Source: an uncultured Chloroflexota bacterium
GTDB lineage: Bacteria; Chloroflexota; Chloroflexia; Chloroflexales; Roseiflexaceae
NCBI GenBank assembly: GCA_903871975.1
Contig: CAIQIY010000682.1
Location: 1-10,847, forward strand
Direction: 5' to 3'
Length of the DNA stretch: 10,847 nt
The notes beneath the pieces were generated by a model. It saw nothing but the letters and a program-made list of their open reading frames with translations. It was not told the DNA's origin and ran no database searches. Position 1 is the first letter of the stretch; every line of letters starts with the position of its first letter. Both the position numbers and the translations under genes were made by a program. Positions 5,767 to 10,847 of this stretch are shown piece after piece.

Positions 5767-6777
5767 ATGACGACACAGGCGATTGTCGCGGAACGACCGG
5801 CAGAGCGGCCGGTGGAGAGTCAGTGGTCGATCGTCCGTCGGCGCTTCCTGCGCCACCGGATGGCGGTCTCGAGTCTGATCCTGCTGGTGGTGCTATTCGG
5901 CGCCTCGTTGCTGGCGCCGTGGATCGCACCGTTTCCGCGCGATGCGATCGATCTGAACGCGCAGTTTCTGGCGCCGATGTCGCGCAACCCGATCAGTGGG
6001 GCGCTGCACATCCTCGGCACCGATCACATCGGCCGCGATCTGTTCACCCGCGTGCTGTACTCGGCGCGCATCTCGCTGATGCTGGCGGTGCTGGTCGCGA
6101 CGCTCACATCGGCGATTGGTGCCGTCATGGGGCTGCTGGCCGGCTACTATCTCGGATGGGTCGACACCCTGATCACACGCTCGCTCGAGTTCATCTCGAC
6201 GTTCCCCTTCCTCACGATTCTGCTCATTCTCACCTCGTTGTTGTTGCAAAGCCCCGACCTGATCCCGATTCCCGGTGCATTCGTCGCGCTGATCCAGTAC
6301 GGCACCGGTGTCCCTGGCGACGAAGCGACATCGTTGGCATTGATCGTGCTGGCATTGGCCGTTTTGTCGTGGACGGGCACAGCGCGGCTGATGCGGGGCA
6401 TGGTGTTGTCGGTCCGTGAACAACCGTTCATCGAATCGGCACGGGCGTTGGGTGCATCGAACCGACGAATCATCGTGCGACACGTGTTGCCCAACTCGTT
6501 GCCGCCGTTGATCGTCGACTACACCCTCGCGATCAATGGCGTGTTGGTCCTCGAATCGGCACTCAGCTTCCTCGGCTATGGCGTGCAGGATCCGACGCCG
6601 ACCTGGGGCAATATCCTGGCGATCGCCGAGAGCAACATGCTCAACCACCCCTGGATGCCGCTGGTTCCCGGCATCCCGCTGGTGATCGCAGCGCTGGCCG
6701 TCAACTTCGTCGGCGATGGCGTCCGCGATGCATTCGACCCACGCTCGGTCCTTGGTGGTGCAGGAGCGACCGAATGA
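5767..6777 (+). CDS. dppC: ABC transporter permease, OppC/DppC family
   Basis: The second channel subunit has 336 residues from the chosen start. A basic cytoplasmic N-terminus (WSIVRRRFLRHRMAV) leads into TM1 (about 32-53), followed by the family-typical LGTDHIGRDLFTRVLYSARISL (83-104), further hydrophobic segments at about 105-128, 145-160, 188-204, 248-268 and 297-316, and the EAA loop FIESARALGASNRRIIVRHV (221-240). The end VGDGVRDAFDPR is diagnostic of the DppC type. Between the third and fourth segments, residues about 161-187 (including IPIPGAFVALIQYGTG) look like an insertion relative to usual members. The open frame extends upstream to a TTG at 5653 overlapping the previous gene, and an ATG at 5755 is also in frame. 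I chose ATG 5767 because homology begins after it and the upstream residues resemble no family N-terminus. No strong ribosome binding site settles the choice. Confidence 0.9.
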   Translation: MTTQAIVAERPAERPVESQWSIVRRRFLRHRMAVSSLILLVVLFGASLLAPWIAPFPRDAIDLNAQFLAPMSRNPISGALHILGTDHIGRDLFTRVLYSARISLMLAVLVATLTSAIGAVMGLLAGYYLGWVDTLITRSLEFISTFPFLTILLILTSLLLQSPDLIPIPGAFVALIQYGTGVPGDEATSLALIVLALAVLSWTGTARLMRGMVLSVREQPFIESARALGASNRRIIVRHVLPNSLPPLIVDYTLAINGVLVLESALSFLGYGVQDPTPTWGNILAIAESNMLNHPWMPLVPGIPLVIAALAVNFVGDGVRDAFDPRSVLGGAGATE

Positions 6778-6810
6778 TGCGCACGGCACTGCACGCGCCA
6801 GGCTGGTCGC

Positions 6811-6830
6811 TGGTATGATGGTCATGATAC
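6811..6830 (+). promoter_or_regulatory. Possible internal promoter (extended -10) overlapped by an 18-bp dyad
   Basis: TGGTATGAT (6811-6819) matches an extended -10 element, TG-N-TATGAT, which can work without a -35; none is obvious. Overlapping it, bases 6813-6830 form a dyad: half-sites GTATGATG and CATGATAC, spaced by two bases, are reverse complements with one mismatch. That arrangement is what one expects of a repressor operator on a promoter. The site lies in the 114-base gap between the permease C gene and the first ATPase gene, so it could let ATPase genes be expressed separately. Confidence 0.4.
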
Positions 6831-6832
6831 GC

Positions 6833-6873
6833 CTGCTGCGACGGCGCGCCGGTATTCGGCCCGACCGCAGCAG
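6833..6873 (+). promoter_or_regulatory. Leader hairpin before the first ATPase gene
   Basis: CTGCTGCG (6833-6840) and CGCAGCAG (6866-6873) form a perfect 8-bp outer stem. Inside it GCCG (6848-6851) and CGGC (6857-6860) form a small inner stem around GTATT. The structure ends eight bases before the GGGTGG ribosome binding site of the next gene and would be in the 5' leader of a transcript from the possible promoter just upstream. Role unknown. Confidence 0.4.
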
Positions 6874-6891
6874 CACCGATGGGTGGCACTG

Positions 6892-7893
6892 ATGACAGGC
6901 ACGACACCAGATGATGCCGCTGCACCACCATTGCTGGACGTGCGCGGGCTGAAGACCCATTTCTTCACCGAGGAGGGCGTCGTCCAGGCGGTCGATGGCG
7001 TCGATCTCGAGTTGCGCCGTGGCGAGACGCTCGGGCTGGTGGGCGAGAGCGGCTCGGGCAAGAGCGTGACATCACTCTCGATCATGCGCCTGATCAGTTA
7101 TCCCGGGCGCATCGTCGAGGGGTCGGTCCATTTCGATGGCCAGGATCTGGCCAACCTCGACGACGAGGCGATGCGCCAGATTCGCGGCAATCGCATCTCG
7201 ATGATCTTCCAGCAACCCACGACCTGTCTCAATCCGGTGTTCCGCGTCGGCGAGCAGATCATCGAGGCGCTGCAGATTCACCGTTCGCTGACGCGCGAGG
7301 CCGCGCGCACGCGGTGTCGTGAGCTGATGACGCTCGTCGGTTTGCCCGACCCCGAGCGCCGCATGGCCCAATACCCCCACGAGCTGTCGGGTGGCCAATG
7401 CCAGCGCGTGATGATCGCGATGGCACTGGCATGTGATCCAGAGCTGTTGATCGCCGACGAGCCGACGACGGCACTCGACGTGACCATTCAGGCCCAGATC
7501 CTCGACCTGATGCGCGGACTACGCGAGCAGATCCAGACGGCGATCATCCTCATCACCCACGACCTCGGCGTCGTCGCCGAGATGGCCGATCGCATCGCGG
7601 TCATGTATGCCGGGCAAATTGTCGAGACTGCCGACGTACACACGCTGTTCCGTGATCCCCAGCACCCGTACACCCAGGGGCTGCTGGCGTCCATTCCGAT
7701 GCCCGGGGATGTCCGCGACGAACTCGCCGCCATCCCCGGCACGGTACCGAGCCTGATCTCGCCTCCGGTCGGTTGTCGCTTCGCCGACCGCTGTGCCCGG
7801 CGCATGCCGCGCTGTGACGAAGCGCCACCGATGATCAGCCTCGCCGCGGATCGCAAGGTCCGCTGCTGGCTCCATGATGCCCATGAGCACTGA
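6892..7893 (+). CDS. dppD: Peptide-type ABC transporter ATPase, OppD/DppD family (copy 1)
   Basis: This 333-residue cytoplasmic ATPase has Walker A GESGSGKS (51-58), Q-loop Q107, signature LSGGQ (165-169), Walker B LLIADEP (185-191) and switch His223 in ITHDLG. The C-terminal oligopeptide/dipeptide transporter extension starts at HPYTQGLLASIPMPG. It has four cysteines, C295, C301, C308 and C325, spaced as in members whose structures show a [4Fe-4S] cluster there; a cluster is inferred here. Two motifs drift from the common form: FQQPTTCLNP replaces the usual FQDPMTSLNP, and the signature is followed by CQR. ATG 6892 has GGGTGG five bases upstream; a GTG at 6883 would add three residues. It overlaps the next ATPase gene by about 20 bases, suggesting translational coupling and a D/F heterodimer. 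Confidence 0.93.
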   Translation: MTGTTPDDAAAPPLLDVRGLKTHFFTEEGVVQAVDGVDLELRRGETLGLVGESGSGKSVTSLSIMRLISYPGRIVEGSVHFDGQDLANLDDEAMRQIRGNRISMIFQQPTTCLNPVFRVGEQIIEALQIHRSLTREAARTRCRELMTLVGLPDPERRMAQYPHELSGGQCQRVMIAMALACDPELLIADEPTTALDVTIQAQILDLMRGLREQIQTAIILITHDLGVVAEMADRIAVMYAGQIVETADVHTLFRDPQHPYTQGLLASIPMPGDVRDELAAIPGTVPSLISPPVGCRFADRCARRMPRCDEAPPMISLAADRKVRCWLHDAHEH

Positions 7894-8866
7894 ACGGCCC
7901 CTCATCGAGGTTCGCGATCTCGTCAAGCACTTTCCGGTGCGCGGTGGTGTCCTGCGCCGCACCGTTGCACAGGTCAAGGCAGTCGATGGCGTGAGTTTCG
8001 ACATTCGGCGCGGCGAGACGCTCGGCCTGGTGGGCGAGAGTGGCTGCGGCAAGACGACGACCGGCCGGGCGATCCTGCGCCTCGAGCAGGCAACTGCCGG
8101 GTCGGTGACGTTCGATGGCACCGATGTGCTGCGCGCACCGGCGCGTACCATCAAGGCGTTGCGGCGCGACATGCAGATCGTCTTTCAGGATCCCTATGCG
8201 TCGCTGGATCCGCGCATCACCATCGGCGAGAGCATCGCCGAAGGGCTCGAGATCCACCGCATCGGCACGCGTGCGACGCGGGTCGACATGGTGCGCGAGG
8301 TGCTCGGCAAAGTCGGCCTGCACCCGTCGAGCATGGCGCGCTTCCCCCACGAGTTCTCGGGTGGTCAGCGGCAGCGCATCGGCATCGCGCGTGCCTTGGT
8401 GCTCAATCCCAAGCTGATCGTGTGCGATGAACCAGTCTCGGCGCTCGATGTCTCGATTCAGTCGCAGGTGCTCAACCTGCTGCGTGCCTTGCAGGCCGAA
8501 TTCGGCCTGACGTACCTGTTCATCGCACACAACCTGAGCGTCGTCGAACACATCAGCAACCGCGTCGGCGTGATGTATCTGGGGAAGCTGGTCGAACTCG
8601 CCGACCGGCGCGAGCTGTTCCGCCGGCCGCGCCATCCGTATACTCGCGCGTTGATCTCGGCCATCCCGGTCGCCAATCCCGAACACCGCCGCGAACGGAT
8701 CATCCTGCAAGGTGATGTGCCGAGCCCGATCAATCCACCGGGCGGCTGCCGCTTCCATCCGCGCTGCTGGATGGCACAAGAAATCTGCCGTACCGTCGAG
8801 CCGGCGTTCACGCAACGCGCGCCGGGGCACTGGTCGGCCTGCCATTTCGCCGATGACGTGACATAG
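7874..8866 (+). CDS. dppF: Peptide-type ABC transporter ATPase, OppF/DppF family (copy 1)
   Basis: The protein has 330 residues from the first ATG. It has Walker A GESGCGKT (54-61), Q-loop Q105 in FQDPYASLDPR, signature FSGGQ (161-165), Walker B LIVCDEP (181-187) and the family stretch VSALDVSIQ. The switch histidine H219 is followed by Asn (IAHNLSVV) where Asp is usual. The C-terminal extension (HPYTRALISAIPVANPE, then INPPGGCRFHPRC) carries C292, C298, C305 and C323, candidate iron-sulfur ligands. As partner of the preceding D-type ATPase it would power the permease pair. Three in-frame ATGs (7874, 7877, 7883) lie inside the end of the preceding gene. None has a good ribosome binding site, so translation is probably coupled and the exact start is unsettled; the ATG at 7883 (MSTERPLIEV) is a strong alternative. 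Confidence 0.92.
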   Translation: MMPMSTERPLIEVRDLVKHFPVRGGVLRRTVAQVKAVDGVSFDIRRGETLGLVGESGCGKTTTGRAILRLEQATAGSVTFDGTDVLRAPARTIKALRRDMQIVFQDPYASLDPRITIGESIAEGLEIHRIGTRATRVDMVREVLGKVGLHPSSMARFPHEFSGGQRQRIGIARALVLNPKLIVCDEPVSALDVSIQSQVLNLLRALQAEFGLTYLFIAHNLSVVEHISNRVGVMYLGKLVELADRRELFRRPRHPYTRALISAIPVANPEHRRERIILQGDVPSPINPPGGCRFHPRCWMAQEICRTVEPAFTQRAPGHWSACHFADDVT

Positions 8867-8892
8867 GTGTCCGAGACGAGGAAGGAGCACGC

Positions 8893-9912
8893 ATGGCCAC
8901 TTCGCCGCTACTCAGTGTTGAGCACCTCGAGGTGCAATTCAAGACGCAGGACGGAATCGTGCGCGCGGTGAACGATGTCTCGTTCCACGTCGATCGTGGC
9001 GAGACGCTCGGCATCGTCGGCGAGAGCGGTTCCGGCAAGAGCGTGACGGCGATGTCGCTGATGCGCTTGATTCCCAATCCGCCCGGCAAGATCGCGGGCG
9101 GCCGCGTGATGTTCGATGGCGAGGATCTGCTGCAGCTCTCCGAGCCCTCCATGCGCCACATTCGTGGCAATCGGATCGCGATGATCTTTCAGGACCCGAT
9201 GACGTCGCTGAATCCGGTGTTGACGATCGGGCGCCAGATCACCGAGTCGCTCGAGTTGCACCTGAAATTGTCCCACCGTGAGGCCCGCCGTCGCGCTGTC
9301 GAATTGCTGCAGATGGTCGGCATTCCCAGCGCCGACCGCCGGCTCGATGACTATCCGCACCAGTTCTCGGGTGGCATGCGCCAGCGTGTGATGATCGCGA
9401 TGGGGCTGTCGTGCAACCCCGAGCTGCTGATCGCCGATGAGCCGACCACGGCCCTCGATGTCACCATACAGGCGCAGATCCTGGAACTGATCAAGCGGCT
9501 GCAGCAAGAGCTCGGGACGGCGGTGATCATCATCACCCACGATCTCGGTGTCGTCGCCGGCATGGCCGATCGTGTTCAGGTGATGTATGCCGGTCGCATC
9601 GTCGAAGAGGGGCTGACGAGCGAGATCTTCGCGCAACCACGCATGCCATACACGATTGGCCTGCTGCGCTCGATTCCGCGACTCGACGACGAACAGGGGC
9701 GCAAACTCAACCCTATTCGGGGGCTTCCACCAGATCTGATCAATCTGCCGCAGATCTGCCCATTCAGCCCGCGTTGTGATTACTTCCAGGCGGGTCAGTG
9801 CGATGCACAGGTGCCACCGTTGCGCGACGTAGCGCCCGATCATCGGGCGGCGTGTCTGTTCGATATCACGCTGCAGACACCGGTCACCGCCGGTGATCCG
9901 GTCTCGGCGTGA
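8893..9912 (+). CDS. dppD: Peptide-type ABC transporter ATPase, OppD/DppD family (copy 2)
   Basis: This second D-type ATPase has 339 residues with orthodox motifs: Walker A GESGSGKS (43-50), Q-loop Q100 in FQDPMTSLNPV, signature FSGGM (158-162), Walker B LLIADEP (178-184), and His216 in ITHDLG. The C-terminal extension carries C289, C295, C303 and C321, again a possible [4Fe-4S] site; its entry reads MPYTIGLL rather than the usual HPYT. ATG 8893 is preceded by AAGGAG, and the gene starts 26 bases after copy 1 of the F-type gene. It is clearly paralogous to the first D gene but diverged throughout, including silent sites (compare the Walker B regions near 7442 and 9422), so the duplication is not recent. 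It could serve the same permeases or a transporter beyond the window. Confidence 0.94.
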   Translation: MATSPLLSVEHLEVQFKTQDGIVRAVNDVSFHVDRGETLGIVGESGSGKSVTAMSLMRLIPNPPGKIAGGRVMFDGEDLLQLSEPSMRHIRGNRIAMIFQDPMTSLNPVLTIGRQITESLELHLKLSHREARRRAVELLQMVGIPSADRRLDDYPHQFSGGMRQRVMIAMGLSCNPELLIADEPTTALDVTIQAQILELIKRLQQELGTAVIIITHDLGVVAGMADRVQVMYAGRIVEEGLTSEIFAQPRMPYTIGLLRSIPRLDDEQGRKLNPIRGLPPDLINLPQICPFSPRCDYFQAGQCDAQVPPLRDVAPDHRAACLFDITLQTPVTAGDPVSA

Positions 9913-9943
9913 GTCGCAACTCGATCGATTCGTGGCGAACTGA

Positions 9944-9958
9944 CCGCACGGTGTGCGG
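9944..9958 (+). promoter_or_regulatory. Short hairpin between the last two ATPase genes
   Basis: CCGCAC (9944-9949) pairs with GTGCGG (9953-9958) around a three-base loop, in the 67-base gap before the last gene. No T-run follows. It might mark an mRNA processing or stability site; chance cannot be excluded in GC-rich DNA. Confidence 0.25.
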
Positions 9959-9979
9959 CGAAGCGACAGAGGAGCACTG

Positions 9980-10847
<868 letters not shown>

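Overview
The window is GC-rich bacterial DNA, most likely from the Chloroflexota (an inference, not a database result). The clues are a solute-binding lipoprotein whose lipobox is followed by a Thr/Val/Pro-rich linker, and a stand-alone dihydroorotate-dehydrogenase-like gene overlapping a thioredoxin-reductase-like flavoprotein gene.

Left part (1-1276, minus strand): the start of a FAD/NAD(P) oxidoreductase gene runs off the left edge. Upstream of it, and overlapping its start codon by 13 bases, is a dihydroorotate-dehydrogenase-like gene broken by three frame changes, best read as a pseudogene. Divergent from it, 1400-1747 encodes a small MazG-type nucleotide pyrophosphohydrolase. A tRNA-Val(CAC) gene with an encoded CCA end lies convergent to it at 1778-1854 on the minus strand.

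Gene-free stretch (1855-2359): this holds a candidate tRNA promoter (minus strand), an inverted repeat of unknown role, and a good -35/-10 promoter (plus strand) at 2086-2115. The promoter is followed by a leader of about 240 nt. Bases 2154-2260 of the leader can fold into a closed four-helix junction, a candidate cis-regulatory RNA.

Right part (2360-10847, plus strand): a peptide-type (Opp/Dpp family) ABC importer cluster in the order solute-binding lipoprotein, permease B, permease C, ATPase D, ATPase F, ATPase D, ATPase F. The last ATPase is cut by the right edge. The lipoprotein should capture a peptide or similar ligand outside the membrane, the two permeases form the channel, and a D/F ATPase pair drives uptake. 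Two D/F pairs for one visible permease pair is unusual. Gaps of 110-117 bases separate the first four genes and hold hairpins and a possible internal promoter with a dyad; the ATPase genes are much closer together.

The most striking observation is in the solute-binding protein. The half that carries the family's usual C-terminal motifs comes first, directly after the lipoprotein signal and linker, and the half with the usual N-terminal motifs comes second. The protein ends where a normal family member would continue into the first half. The gene therefore reads as a natural circular permutation of a family 5 solute-binding protein.
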